DNA from: Candidatus Amulumruptor caecigallinarius
Lineage (GTDB): Bacteria > Bacteroidota > Bacteroidia > Bacteroidales > Muribaculaceae
DNA: 64,000 bases
Direction of reading: 5' to 3'
Assembly (NCBI GenBank): GCA_023665605.1
Contig: JAMPDP010000003.1
Location: forward strand, 23,777-87,776
Positions 8,874-18,633 of this stretch are shown here, one piece after another. Position numbers and translations under genes: made by a program. The notes beneath the pieces are model-generated. The model was not told the DNA's origin, made no database searches, and was given only the letters and a program-made list of their open reading frames with translations. Every line of letters begins with the position of its first letter. The stretch's first letter is position 1.

Positions 8874-9397
8874 TTACTTTCTCATTTTTATAACTTTAGC
8901 AGGAGCTCCTCCAATGACTGCATATTGCGGCACATCCTTTGTAATCACGCTACAAGCACCCACCACCGAGTGCGCTCCAATTTTGCGACAGGGCAGAATG
9001 TGGCATCCGCGACCTATCCACACATCATCGTCATCTCCATTCGTCCGGCCACACGTTTCACACCCTGATCTATCATAGGGATGTCAGTGCGTGTGAACAC
9101 GTGAGTCACAGGCTCAAAGAAATAGTTGCAAGGCCCCATCATTACATCGCGCCCGATGCGGATATCGGACGGGACATGGCAATATGCTCCGATGTTACTG
9201 CGTGTTCCAAGCTCCACGCCTGCTCCTTTGCCAAAATAAGCCATTCGGCCGATATTCACCTGTCCTCCACAAGCCTTGAAAAGCCGACGGCAGCAAGCCA
9301 CACGCAGAGCATTACTCACTCGCCCGAAAGGCCGTGAAAAGCTGTCCGGCAGAAATCTTGCGAATCCGTAATACAAACAGAGCCAAAATAAGCGCAT
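8874..9397 (-). pseudogene. hexapeptide-repeat O-acetyltransferase (WcaF-like), interrupted by a frameshift
   Basis: Left-handed beta-helix acetyltransferase of the WcaF/maltose acetyltransferase type. The first part starts at the ATG at 9397 (MRLFWLCLYYGFARF) and runs through hexapeptide repeats to VKRVAGRMEM, then stops early near 9014. The family core continues at once in another frame as DDDDVWIGRGCHILP and then ITKDVPQYAVIGGAPAKVI, ending at 8874. The total is 524 bases, exactly one short of an intact 174-codon gene, so a single base is missing around 9040-9050. Either the gene is inactivated (loss of an O-acetyl decoration) or this is a sequence error. An intact product would acetylate a sugar hydroxyl using acetyl-CoA. 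Confidence 0.8.
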
Positions 9398-9425
9398 AGA
9401 CAATGTAGTGAACTTGCGTGAACGA

Positions 9426-10367
9426 TCAATCCGGTATATCAATAAACGGGCGAGGCTCCCCTTTGGCGGCATAGTGGGCATTGATGGCATCGACGCACTG
9501 CTGATTGCGCACATAATTGCCTGAGATGAGTGTCTCGTTGTTCCGGATATGCACCGGGAGGTGATTGTAACGATAATGCGTGTAGAAGATAGGTGTTCCT
9601 TGCCGTATAGCCATTGCCGAGAGCCAAACATCGTCGGCTGTTAGTGACAGAGCTTTGATGTTTTCCACATTAAATGTGTCGGGATGCAGCGAATAAGGCG
9701 GATAAAGAACCCCACTTACACCCAGCAGCAAAAAACGATTGGACGCTTGCGGCCTGTCAGTCACGTCAGGCCACCATGCATATCTGTCTGTGTCGCTGTT
9801 AATCCGCTTCACCCAGTTGGCAATGATATGGCCGGGATGCTCCTTGTGATGTTTCAATAAGGACTCCACAAGGTCGCTCCGGTAAAACAGGTCATCATCT
9901 ACCGTGATGACAATGTCTTCCGGAAATTCTTGCATGGCATAGTAATACTTGGTGTGGGAACGTATCTCATCAGGGCACAATCGTATCTCTAAACCGCGTT
10001 TACGCAACGCAAGCAACTTGTGAGGTAACTTCTCGACATCGGGCACCTGACTTTGAGTTAAATAAAGTACAATTTTGTCCGGTTTTACCGATTGTCGCAG
10101 CAATCCTTCAATAACGAGATGTAAAGTGGGTAGCCTGCGGGGAAAGGACGTAAGCGATACAATGATGTTCGGACGCAGAGAATGATGAGAATATTCTGAT
10201 AGGCGAAACCGCTCTGAAGAATGTGACGCTCTGAATGTCAACGACAGAATAAGATTAGCACAAATTGAGACGAATGAATTAATCATCCCATAAAAGTGTA
10301 ATCTATTGAGAATCATAATTCTTTTGCCTTGCCAGAATCGCAAACGATCAAAGAAATCAATCAGCAT
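9426..10367 (-). CDS. probable glycosyltransferase (GT2-like, DDD motif)
   Basis: A 313-residue protein not assigned to a well-known family. It has a Rossmann-like start IIVSLTSFPRRLPTLHLVIE, a segment SVKPDKIVLYLTQSQ, and a metal-site motif VITVDDDLFY near residue 175 that fits a GT-A active site. ANWVKRI and DDVWLSAMA follow, as in nucleotide-sugar transferases of Bacteroidetes glycan loci. It shares one base with the upstream acyltransferase gene (TAATG), so it is coupled to it. Function as a glycosyltransferase is a fair inference; sugar unknown. Confidence 0.7.
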   Translation of the reverse strand: MLIDFFDRLRFWQGKRIMILNRLHFYGMINSFVSICANLILSLTFRASHSSERFRLSEYSHHSLRPNIIVSLTSFPRRLPTLHLVIEGLLRQSVKPDKIVLYLTQSQVPDVEKLPHKLLALRKRGLEIRLCPDEIRSHTKYYYAMQEFPEDIVITVDDDLFYRSDLVESLLKHHKEHPGHIIANWVKRINSDTDRYAWWPDVTDRPQASNRFLLLGVSGVLYPPYSLHPDTFNVENIKALSLTADDVWLSAMAIRQGTPIFYTHYRYNHLPVHIRNNETLISGNYVRNQQCVDAINAHYAAKGEPRPFIDIPD

Positions 10368-11350
10368 TATTTTAATAAGTTTTTTTTCCCGACAAAATAC
10401 GGTATAAATTTATTACATATAGGAATTAATATTGCAGTAATCGCGATTGTTAAAATAGTAATAACATAATCTTTGTGGCTAACATAATCCGGAATTAAAA
10501 CAAATAACGGCCGATACACCAAATGGTGAGTTGCTAACGGGATCATAGAAAAACGACCGTAAAATACCAGAAAGGGTATTGTTTTTATACTTTTACATAG
10601 CAATAACACCGACATAACTCCACAGAGTGTGACCAAAAGAATAATATAATAATTACCAATGATACGATTATCTCTGAACCCGACATGAATATCGCCGGCA
10701 TATATCAATGTCAAGTATAGAATCGTATATAACACGATTGCTATTGGAAGATTGTATTTGTCATATTTATTGGGTTTTAAGATTGATGATTTTTTTAGAA
10801 GTGTCCCAACATAAAAGAAAGGTAAAGCTGTTAATGAAGTATCAAGCATACACGGTACAAAAAGATTGTTAACACCCAGATATGCGCCAAGAGATCCTAT
10901 GGCTACAACTATAATTGCTCGAAAGAGTTCATGCTTGACAACCAAAGAGATTAAATGGAATATCAAGGTACACCAAAAAAGACTAAGCACAAACCAAATT
11001 GGGCCATTAAAATATTGACGTTGTGTGAAAATATCCATTATCCCTGTCGCACCTGCCTGAATTAATCCCGGAATGGCATAATTGCATAAGTAAAAAAAGA
11101 GATATGCAGAGATATAGAAAAATAAAAATGGGATAAGAAGTCTATTAATCTTATCTTTTGTGAACAAGATTGTCCGATCTGACTCTTTATAGAACATCCC
11201 TGAAATCAGATAATACAAAGGAAGCATATAAACGCCAAAACCAGGTATGGGTATATTCACCCCTATATGTCCGCAAATGATTAAAAGTATGCAGATTCCT
11301 TTGGCAAGATCGATGAATTCAATCCTATGTTTTGTTATAGCTTTAGTCAT
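10367..11350 (-). CDS. membrane acyltransferase, Acyl_transf_3 family
   Basis: A 327-residue multi-pass membrane protein starting RIEFIDLAKGICILLIICGH, which contains the Asp and His typical of the OafA/Acyl_transf_3 family (D13, H27 region). About ten hydrophobic helices follow. Such enzymes transfer acetyl or other acyl groups to sugars of O-antigen or capsule at the inner membrane. The gene is clearly richer in A+T than its neighbours, a common sign of recent exchange within polysaccharide loci. It lies between the polymerase-like gene (5-base gap) and the DDD-motif transferase (1-base overlap). Confidence 0.85.
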   Translation of the reverse strand: MTKAITKHRIEFIDLAKGICILLIICGHIGVNIPIPGFGVYMLPLYYLISGMFYKESDRTILFTKDKINRLLIPFLFFYISAYLFFYLCNYAIPGLIQAGATGIMDIFTQRQYFNGPIWFVLSLFWCTLIFHLISLVVKHELFRAIIVVAIGSLGAYLGVNNLFVPCMLDTSLTALPFFYVGTLLKKSSILKPNKYDKYNLPIAIVLYTILYLTLIYAGDIHVGFRDNRIIGNYYIILLVTLCGVMSVLLLCKSIKTIPFLVFYGRFSMIPLATHHLVYRPLFVLIPDYVSHKDYVITILTIAITAILIPICNKFIPYFVGKKNLLK

Positions 11351-11355
11351 AGGAA

Positions 11356-12672
11356 TTAGTCAACCATTTGTTGCTGTCTCAGCCCTTGTTGTGCATCAGG
11401 TTCTTCTCCAGAATACTTATTATAGTCATCCGACAGAATCTGATACTTTGAGAAATATCTTGTAGCCATCAGAATAAAGAGTAAGCCCCAACTGTATGCA
11501 ATATTACCTAATCCGCCACCAACACCGAGAAGAAACATTATGGTGGCAATTGAAAAGAAACGGATACAACAACAGAACACTATCAAAAAACCCAAAAGGC
11601 AAGCAATAAAACCGTAATCATCGATTTCCCCATATTGTCTTAATTGGGGTGCATATGCGAATTGCCGACTATAATCACATCCATGCCCAACCCAAAAGAC
11701 TTCTTTGTTTAGGTTTTCGGAAAAGTTTGCTATTGTGTTTATGGTAGGTGCAACGCGCACAGCTGCAGACGTGTCAGCGTCTTTCACCTCTTTAGGGTCA
11801 AGGGTGGTAACGGCTTCTGCTGTTGCTTGCATTCTTTGAAAAGCCTCAATCTCACTATCACGGAGAATAATAAAAGCCACAACTAACAGAGGAGCTGTGA
11901 GCAAAGTCCAATAACCCTTGAGAAAATACAATGACACCAATGCTATCACAACAAAGGCTGTGCCTGAACCAATGGTAGCCAAGCTCCATAAAGCAGCAAT
12001 TGTCACCCATCGGTGCTCCTGATTGAACACGGTAGCGATACTAAGTTTCTGCCCTGTTAGATATTCGTTACATTTAAGGTAGGCATAGTAAAGTACTCCG
12101 ACGGACCGTGCGAATGAGGATGGCTCGTAACTAAGTGAGTTTACTCTGAACTGCGAGCCTTCAGTAAACAACCATTGAACCATGTTCAATGGAGGGAAAT
12201 ACCAGACACCTAATACCAGCAATATTTGTTGAGCTACGCAAAATCCCGCTAACACCCATATAAATCGTCTGAGAAATACAATGAACCAATCAATGGTGAA
12301 TATATGTCGGTCATAGATCAGGGTGTACAGAGTCATGAATGTTATAACAAACATTGCGTTGTAGAACACTGTAGAAGCTCTGAACGTCATTGGATGAAGC
12401 ACATAGGAAGTAAAGAACACCCAAAGCCAATACAGCGATCCACATATCACTGACGGGTTAAGGTGGAAATTGGCGATTAAGAACAAAGGCAAGATTGCCA
12501 TGGTAGCTACCTTGACGGGACTCACCCCTGCACGAGACTCAAGTGGGATATACTGGATGACCATAATCACCAGAACATATGCCGCGAAGTTTCGCAGATT
12601 GTAGTTTCGCGCCTGGAAAAATCCGCCTATAAAGCGTAATATCGAACAAAATATTTCAGGAATGCTTGGCAT
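11356..12672 (-). CDS. Wzy-like O-antigen/capsule polymerase or ligase
   Basis: A 438-residue membrane protein with about ten helices and a large loop between helices near residues 265-350, the layout of Wzy/WaaL proteins. The motif RVNSLSYEPSSFARSVG, just before a transmembrane helix, is typical of O-antigen polymerases in Bacteroidetes. It would polymerise undecaprenyl-linked repeat units on the periplasmic side after flipping by the Wzx-like protein of this operon. The start MPSIPEIF at 12672 (17-base overlap with the upstream gene) is preferred over an extension to 12714. Parts are A+T-rich. A ligase role cannot be excluded. Confidence 0.75.
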   Translation of the reverse strand: MPSIPEIFCSILRFIGGFFQARNYNLRNFAAYVLVIMVIQYIPLESRAGVSPVKVATMAILPLFLIANFHLNPSVICGSLYWLWVFFTSYVLHPMTFRASTVFYNAMFVITFMTLYTLIYDRHIFTIDWFIVFLRRFIWVLAGFCVAQQILLVLGVWYFPPLNMVQWLFTEGSQFRVNSLSYEPSSFARSVGVLYYAYLKCNEYLTGQKLSIATVFNQEHRWVTIAALWSLATIGSGTAFVVIALVSLYFLKGYWTLLTAPLLVVAFIILRDSEIEAFQRMQATAEAVTTLDPKEVKDADTSAAVRVAPTINTIANFSENLNKEVFWVGHGCDYSRQFAYAPQLRQYGEIDDYGFIACLLGFLIVFCCCIRFFSIATIMFLLGVGGGLGNIAYSWGLLFILMATRYFSKYQILSDDYNKYSGEEPDAQQGLRQQQMVD

Positions 12673-13747
12673 CGTTGGTTTCTGTAATTGTAGATTTAGA
12701 ATGTTTGGTGACAATGCCGAGAGAGAGAGGGAAGCGATGACGCAACCATTCTGCTACGAAATATTCTACAGCCATGATAACACAGAACGTAGCAAATGAG
12801 AGCCATCCGCTACCGGTGGCTATGTGGCCCGTAATTCTGAGTGCTATGATATTTGCAATTACAATAAGGATACTATAATGTGTCACCATAAGAGCCATGC
12901 TGTTACGGCCCCAGTAATCAAGCAAGCGAAGAACCGGTGATGTTTCAAGAGTCATGAAAAGAACGATGAAGCCGGCAGGGATCACATTAGGAGCCAACCA
13001 GTTCCAAAGAAATCCCGCATTAAAGGGGAGCAAGAAAGTAAAGAACCAGCCGAGCCACAGCCCCAGAAGTCCAAGGACGATAAGGAGCCAGCGCGAACGA
13101 TTCGGTAATTTCCACATTGAACTCATCCGCCCATATGCGAAACCGCACACCAGTCCAACATAAGCATTTATAACCGAACCAATCAGCGAATTAGCGGTGT
13201 GCATCATGTGCCGTGCCTCTGCGTCCATGCCGGAAGTTATGTGGTTGATTAGCTTAGCATCAACAATTATAACGTAATAGAGCAAAACCAGAGACAGTCC
13301 AACAACCCACCAACGCCGAGAACCGCGAATCCACCACCACAGAATCTGTCCACCGAACAGTGCCGGAAGGAACCACAGCGTGCCAATACCTCTAAGACAA
13401 AGGCTCTTGAAGATGTCTCGCATTATGATATACGAATCATAATGGCCAATCGCCCAAAACATCACGTCAAACGCCAGTATTATTATGGTCCACACAACAT
13501 ATGGCACGCCCAGTTGATGCCACAGACGTTTTATTCGTGCTCTAAATGACGGCTGGCGCGGCTTCATCGAGTCTACCCACCCTGCCGTCACATAGAACGT
13601 GGTAATCATGAACGTGCCTATGTACACGTTGATTAGACCCGGTATAAGGCCTGTGCCGAAATGCAGCAGCACGATGCAAATGATGGCAAGCCCCTTGGTA
13701 ATGTCAAGGTAGCGAGCCCGTTTATGTAGAGCCGGAGTGGGGGTCAT
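12656..13747 (-). CDS. membrane acyltransferase, Acyl_transf_3 family
   Basis: A 363-residue polytopic membrane protein. The start MTPTPALHKRARYLDITKG leads into the family motif DITKGLAIICIVLLHFG with the characteristic Asp and His. The chosen ATG at 13747 overlaps the stop of the upstream GT2 gene by 4 bases (ATGA), which argues against the longer frame reaching 13843. It is the second Acyl_transf_3 protein of the operon and unlike the first in composition, so the two probably act on different sugars or positions. Confidence 0.85.
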   Translation of the reverse strand: MTPTPALHKRARYLDITKGLAIICIVLLHFGTGLIPGLINVYIGTFMITTFYVTAGWVDSMKPRQPSFRARIKRLWHQLGVPYVVWTIIILAFDVMFWAIGHYDSYIIMRDIFKSLCLRGIGTLWFLPALFGGQILWWWIRGSRRWWVVGLSLVLLYYVIIVDAKLINHITSGMDAEARHMMHTANSLIGSVINAYVGLVCGFAYGRMSSMWKLPNRSRWLLIVLGLLGLWLGWFFTFLLPFNAGFLWNWLAPNVIPAGFIVLFMTLETSPVLRLLDYWGRNSMALMVTHYSILIVIANIIALRITGHIATGSGWLSFATFCVIMAVEYFVAEWLRHRFPLSLGIVTKHSKSTITETNDAKHS

Positions 13748-14598
13748 CGGTGAAGCAAACGTCTGAAGGTTACTCCGTAAGTTAGCAATGCTGTGTAAGT
13801 ACGCATGGACAAAGTTGCGGCAATGCGTCCGGCAAGTGGCCAACCGCTATAGTGCTTTATGAAATATATGCGTGAACTGCACCAATGTCGGAAGCGAGGC
13901 CGGGGATCGCCCTTTGCGGAGGGGATGTGGCGATGGATGGCTGTGAGAGTGGCATCGTAACGCATCTTAAACCTGATGTGCTCAACTTGCTTTGAAAGTA
14001 TGGCCTCTTCACAATAGAGGAACGGCACCGGGTCAAACATCCCTATTGACCGCAGGAAGTCAGCGCGTAGCATCAGGCATGAACCGCTCACTTTGTGGCA
14101 ATCATGGCTCTGGGCAGGCTGGTCTATGAAATTTGTTCTCCTTCGAAAGAAGAGCTCTCCAATCCATGACAATGATGATGTCCAGTTTCCATCAGGCCTC
14201 ATCGGATTCTGGTCATGCCCGTCAGGGCCGACTATGCGCGAAGCTGCCACAGCATATTCCGGTGATGAGAACAGCACCTTCCTCAACGTCGCTACATAGT
14301 CCTTATCAGGAAACTCCATGTCCGGATTGGCTATCATAACAGCATCGCAGCCCAGCTCCAGCGCGGCTTGGATGCCGATATTGTTTCCTGCATTATAGCC
14401 TCGGTTTTGGGCAGACGCTATCATCCGGACTCCCTCACACTTACAGAGCTCTTCAAGAGCAGCCTTGTCAGACTGTTCTGAAGCATTGTCAACGACAATT
14501 ATAATCGAATTTGCCGCATCACTCTGTGCTTTTAGCATAGGAAGGCACTTGGCCACGTCTGTGGACGAGTTATAGTTGAGGATTACAATTCCGGTCAT
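13744..14598 (-). CDS. GT2 glycosyltransferase (WbbL-like)
   Basis: A 284-residue GT-A enzyme. GIVILNYNSSTDVAKCL at the N-terminus, IIIVVDNASEQSD, the NRGYNAGNNIG loop and MIANPDMEF (metal-site region near residue 95) are the set of motifs seen in WbbL/rhamnosyltransferase-type GT2 proteins. A rhamnose donor is therefore plausible but unproven. It lies 8 bases after the HAD-family gene and overlaps the following acyltransferase gene by 4 bases. Confidence 0.87.
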   Translation of the reverse strand: MTGIVILNYNSSTDVAKCLPMLKAQSDAANSIIIVVDNASEQSDKAALEELCKCEGVRMIASAQNRGYNAGNNIGIQAALELGCDAVMIANPDMEFPDKDYVATLRKVLFSSPEYAVAASRIVGPDGHDQNPMRPDGNWTSSLSWIGELFFRRRTNFIDQPAQSHDCHKVSGSCLMLRADFLRSIGMFDPVPFLYCEEAILSKQVEHIRFKMRYDATLTAIHRHIPSAKGDPRPRFRHWCSSRIYFIKHYSGWPLAGRIAATLSMRTYTALLTYGVTFRRLLHR

Positions 14599-14606
14599 GG
14601 CTGCAA

Positions 14607-16490
14607 TCAGCGTAGGTCGCGGTAGATGCGGTATAACTTGGCTCGCAAGGCAAATGCACGGCGATGCATACTCCAGAGCGAAGATGCAATCCTGCGAGGT
14701 GCGGAGATGTGGAGTGAGGCCTTGTCAAAGCCCGTCACGTCATGCTTACCTGTGAGGCACATCATAATCGTTTCGCCTGCTGAGAGCCGGCGCACTATCT
14801 GGCGATCATCAAAACCGCCGAGCGAAGCCAAGGGTGAGATGTCAATGTCAGCATACTCTATCATGAAAAGCGAACGCAGCGAACGCATCATCCAACTAAA
14901 GAAAGCGGCTTCGGATGGCAAACCCTGAGCGGCCAGCGTATGGCAGATGTGGCTGCACACTGCCGCATTAATATCTGCCACGTCAGTAACGCGCTGAGAC
15001 ACCGGCTTGCCGTTTCCCACCGGCTCCACGATGCCATTGGATGCCATTTTGTATGATGCGGTGGACTCCAACGGACATGCGCAGAAATAGGCTTCAATGG
15101 AGGCTGTGGCCGAAACACCCGGGGCTATGTCCATTCGCTCTACATAAGTGTCATATGCTCCGGCTGAAGGTGGCAGCATATCAGGACGTGCCCCGAAGTA
15201 ATAGGTAAACACCTGCGGCAATCCCATTCGTGAAAGTATTGCATTTAGCATCAATCGAGAAGATCCGAACCATCCCACATCGACCATTGCGGCAGGTTCG
15301 CCGTCATCAAAACCCTCCTGCCTCAGATACTGTTGAAACAGTCGGGATTGTTCGTCAAACTCACTGAAGATAGCATGGTGCACCTCTGAGTCGACGAACA
15401 GCAAATCGAGCCATTTTTCAGCCTCAGCATCCGTGCGGATCACGGCATTGGTCAAGCCAAGCGCAAACCGCTGATTGAGCTGCGAACAGGATGTGCCTAA
15501 ATATGCAAGGATATCGTCGGGGCGCCGGCCGCGAAGGGTGTGACCATCTATGATGCGGAGAAGGTCTTGTTTGGTAGCACCGGCAAGGAATGGGGGAAGT
15601 AACGACTTGCGTGATGCGTAAAGATATCGGAGTTCGAGTCCGGGATGCGGGAGTGCCTCTGCGATACGACTGAGTAACCATCCGTCACGATTGATGAAGT
15701 ATAGGCGTCGCAAGCCTCGACGGCTTGCAGACTCAATGACGTGAGCTACATATGCAATCATCGCAGGTGCCACAAAATCAGCCGCAAAACGTACATCGGG
15801 GGTATCGCCCAACTTCAAACGCGCCAAACGTGATGCCGCTGCAAGCAGGCTGAGCTCTGTGGCATGAGCTTCCGTTTTGGCGGATGTGACAATCGCTTGT
15901 TCTGTAGACGTGAAACTTGAGCTAACGAGTTTGGCTTTGGCACCGGCTGCCCTTGCCATATGCACGTCGCTGTGCGGATTGTCTCCATAGTGAACTACGA
16001 TCTTCACATCTTTGCCAAATACCTTCTTAAAGAGCGCACCCCCGACATCTTTGCGCGCCCCCTCTTCACAAGAGACATACAACGCGTCTCCCGGCATCAT
16101 AAGTCCCTCGCGTGTGAGAATCTCACGGAGGAGTGTCGATGGAAGATACATATCGCTTACGAAAGCAATCGCATCTCCGGCAGCGCGGTGACTAGCTATG
16201 ATGTCGGCCACTGACGGGTTAGCGGTGAGCTGAGCACCCTCCTCTGCCATTTCAGCCTTAGCAAGGGTATCTGCATTGTAGGGATAGAAGGAATCCGCAC
16301 CTTCAGCGGTATATATATCTGCTATCGTAGGGCCAGAATGAGCATCGGCATAGCGGCGCCAGATAACGAATGCTCGTTGCATTGCCGTGTCATCGGGCCA
16401 CAGGCGTTTCGCCATCATACGCCAGACATTAACAGGCTCACCGCACCGACGCAGCAAAGCAGTGTCGAATATGTCGAAACTCGCTGTCAT
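14607..16490 (-). CDS. large HAD-superfamily protein (COG5610 type)
   Basis: A 627-residue cytoplasmic protein. The first 210 residues form a HAD phosphatase-like domain: motif I FDIFDTALL (Asp6 and Asp9 in the DxxxD/T loop region), motif II VSDMY, and motif III GDNPHSD. The rest has repeated helical-strand blocks, including YFINRDGWLL and MVDVGWFGSS, shared by a family found beside glycosyltransferases. Its reaction is unknown to me. It might dephosphorylate a sugar phosphate, or the C-terminal part might be a transferase. It shares one base with the upstream GT4 gene (TAATG). Confidence 0.75.
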   Translation of the reverse strand: MTASFDIFDTALLRRCGEPVNVWRMMAKRLWPDDTAMQRAFVIWRRYADAHSGPTIADIYTAEGADSFYPYNADTLAKAEMAEEGAQLTANPSVADIIASHRAAGDAIAFVSDMYLPSTLLREILTREGLMMPGDALYVSCEEGARKDVGGALFKKVFGKDVKIVVHYGDNPHSDVHMARAAGAKAKLVSSSFTSTEQAIVTSAKTEAHATELSLLAAASRLARLKLGDTPDVRFAADFVAPAMIAYVAHVIESASRRGLRRLYFINRDGWLLSRIAEALPHPGLELRYLYASRKSLLPPFLAGATKQDLLRIIDGHTLRGRRPDDILAYLGTSCSQLNQRFALGLTNAVIRTDAEAEKWLDLLFVDSEVHHAIFSEFDEQSRLFQQYLRQEGFDDGEPAAMVDVGWFGSSRLMLNAILSRMGLPQVFTYYFGARPDMLPPSAGAYDTYVERMDIAPGVSATASIEAYFCACPLESTASYKMASNGIVEPVGNGKPVSQRVTDVADINAAVCSHICHTLAAQGLPSEAAFFSWMMRSLRSLFMIEYADIDISPLASLGGFDDRQIVRRLSAGETIMMCLTGKHDVTGFDKASLHISAPRRIASSLWSMHRRAFALRAKLYRIYRDLR

Positions 16491-17593
16491 TAGTTTATGC
16501 CAAGTGCCTCCTTGAAGAGTTGGTATGAGCGGTCAGGACTGAACCTGCGAATATCGTCAGAGGCACGTTTTGCCAACGTGATTCGCAATTCCGAGTCGGT
16601 TAGAAGCCTGACGATGTTAGTGGCAAGAGCCTTGGAGTCACCCACGGGGCTGACAAGAGCATTTATGCCGGGACGCGCCATCTCCAGATAACCTTTGCAA
16701 TCGGTGCACGCCACCGCTGCCCCACATATCATAGCTTCGCCTACTGTAAGCCCCCATCCCTCGGTACGGCTCGTGCCGATAAACACTGTGGCTCGGTTGA
16801 GAATGTCACAGACCTGAGCACGTGTGGCATTGCGTGTATAGTTTACGCGTGTCGCAAGGTCAGAACCGAGAGATGCAATGATATCATCGGGACGAGATGG
16901 TGCTCCGAACAGCTCAATCTGTAAGTTAGGAACCTGTTGAGCAACCAGGCGCAGAGCCTCCATGCCGGTTGAACAATCCTTTCGCGGCATCTGATGCCAG
17001 AGCATTGCTACCACCGGAACAGAACGTGCTGCGGGCGGGTTAACCAATTGCAAATTAGCGAAGTCGAAGCTGTTAGGCACCAGTTCTGACATCTCGCCAT
17101 ACTGAAAGCGGAGCATATCCTGCAACCAGTGTGACACTGTCACTTTATTCAGACACATATGATATGTGTCATCAACAATTTCACGCAAACCGGTACCCCA
17201 ATCCTCACGATCCTGGATGAAGTAATACTTCAGCGCAGGCTCCAGAGGATACTTTTCAAGGTAATCAGCAGTATAAGGTGATGTGGCTATGTAGCGGTCG
17301 GCACCTTTAGGCACATGCCGGTAATTAAGCGACAGTGTGTGCCGCTCTTTCAGTTTTCGGCTCAGAGTTGGAAGCCAACGGCGGCACGAATACCCTTGAA
17401 TCAGACGCTGCGCCATGCGTAAAATGCCTGTAACCTTGTATTTGGGTGTCTTACGGGCAAAGTAGATGCTGCCTGCGTAACATGCCGTCACATCATGTCC
17501 TTCATCAGCCAACTGTGAGAGATACTCCAAGAGAACCTTGTAGCCTCCTACAGGACCATCGGCAACGCCTGGGAACAGCGCAACAATCTTCAT
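16490..17593 (-). CDS. GT4 glycosyltransferase
   Basis: A 367-residue GT-B enzyme. The N-terminus KIVALFPGVADGPVGGYKVL contains the acceptor-domain glycine loop, and the donor domain has GTSRTEGWGLTVGEAMICGA (around residue 275) with the EX7E pair of retaining GT4 enzymes. The middle part WLPTLSRKLKERH is basic. It overlaps the downstream HAD gene by 1 base and the upstream GT2 gene by 4 bases. Substrates are not predictable from sequence. Confidence 0.87.
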   Translation of the reverse strand: MKIVALFPGVADGPVGGYKVLLEYLSQLADEGHDVTACYAGSIYFARKTPKYKVTGILRMAQRLIQGYSCRRWLPTLSRKLKERHTLSLNYRHVPKGADRYIATSPYTADYLEKYPLEPALKYYFIQDREDWGTGLREIVDDTYHMCLNKVTVSHWLQDMLRFQYGEMSELVPNSFDFANLQLVNPPAARSVPVVAMLWHQMPRKDCSTGMEALRLVAQQVPNLQIELFGAPSRPDDIIASLGSDLATRVNYTRNATRAQVCDILNRATVFIGTSRTEGWGLTVGEAMICGAAVACTDCKGYLEMARPGINALVSPVGDSKALATNIVRLLTDSELRITLAKRASDDIRRFSPDRSYQLFKEALGIN

Positions 17594-18633
17594 CGTAATG
17601 TCATCAGCTTAATGGCTACCGATATCAGACCCAGTCCGACAAGATGGCCGAGCAAAGCAACTGAACGATACGGGTAATTCACCTTCAAGAATTGGCTTCC
17701 GTAGAGCCTGCGTGCTTTTCGGAGCATTTCACGCGCTGCAACCGTGTCACCCGCAGTCGCAAGGGCCTTGGACTCTACTACCGAGCGGATTATCGGACTA
17801 CACCGTCCATCGCCATATAGACGGGTGATTGTTGCGCCGGGAGTGTAGCGAGAAAAAAGTTTCAGGTATTCAACCCCATTGAGGAACGCCCGCTCCAACG
17901 GATATAGTGATAGCGTGATGTTAATGTCACGTGATATATCAAACTTCACCCCAAAGCGTCTCTCCAGAGCGCCATATCCTCGGCGCAATGCTTCTATCTT
18001 ATTTTCTATCTCACTTTTATTGAGCTGATACCGTCGGGTTCCATCATTGTAATAATGATAACCGTCGAAGGGGAGGTCAACAATCTCGCGAGCGTGTGCC
18101 CACACTGCAAGATTAAACTCTGTGTCTTCACCAAAGCGTACTCCCGGAGGGAACCTCAAGCCGCCCTCCTTAATCATATACGCTCGGTATATCTTACCCC
18201 AGATTGCAGTGCCTTGGAGGGAACGCCCCACGGTGTCTGCATATTCAGCAATTTCACTGTCAATCCAACGGTGTGCCCGGCCGGAAGGAGAACACTCAAT
18301 GATGTCAGCTGCCCCTGCGGCATTAACAAGCGTGGAGATGAAGTCAGAATCTATCGTGTCATCGGCATCAATGAAACAGAGGTATTCGCCTGCTGCATGT
18401 TCTATGCCGGCATTACGTGCCATGCTGACTCCCTGGTTTGGTTGAGTCAACACACATACCCGGTCATCGCTTGCGACATATTCTTCCAGAACCTGCGCTG
18501 AGCCATCGGTGGAGCCGTCATTAACGCATATCAGCTCAAAGTCTCTGAAACTTTGTGCAAGGATGGAGTCAAGGCACTCGCGAAGACGCTCCTGCTTGTT
18601 GTAAACAGGGACAATGACGGAAACCTTCGTCAT
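17590..18633 (-). CDS. GT2 glycosyltransferase
   Basis: A 347-residue GT-A enzyme starting MTKVSVIVPVYNKQERLREC, with the catalytic region LICVNDGSTDGS and the metal-binding FIDADD near residue 88. The frame is open up to 18675, but the ATG at 18633 places the domain at the N-terminus and gives a 4-base ATGA overlap with the GT8 gene, so it is preferred. The C-terminus ends in a hydrophobic stretch (YRSVALLGHLVGLGLISVAI) that could anchor it to the membrane. Confidence 0.88.
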   Translation of the reverse strand: MTKVSVIVPVYNKQERLRECLDSILAQSFRDFELICVNDGSTDGSAQVLEEYVASDDRVCVLTQPNQGVSMARNAGIEHAAGEYLCFIDADDTIDSDFISTLVNAAGAADIIECSPSGRAHRWIDSEIAEYADTVGRSLQGTAIWGKIYRAYMIKEGGLRFPPGVRFGEDTEFNLAVWAHAREIVDLPFDGYHYYNDGTRRYQLNKSEIENKIEALRRGYGALERRFGVKFDISRDINITLSLYPLERAFLNGVEYLKLFSRYTPGATITRLYGDGRCSPIIRSVVESKALATAGDTVAAREMLRKARRLYGSQFLKVNYPYRSVALLGHLVGLGLISVAIKLMTLR

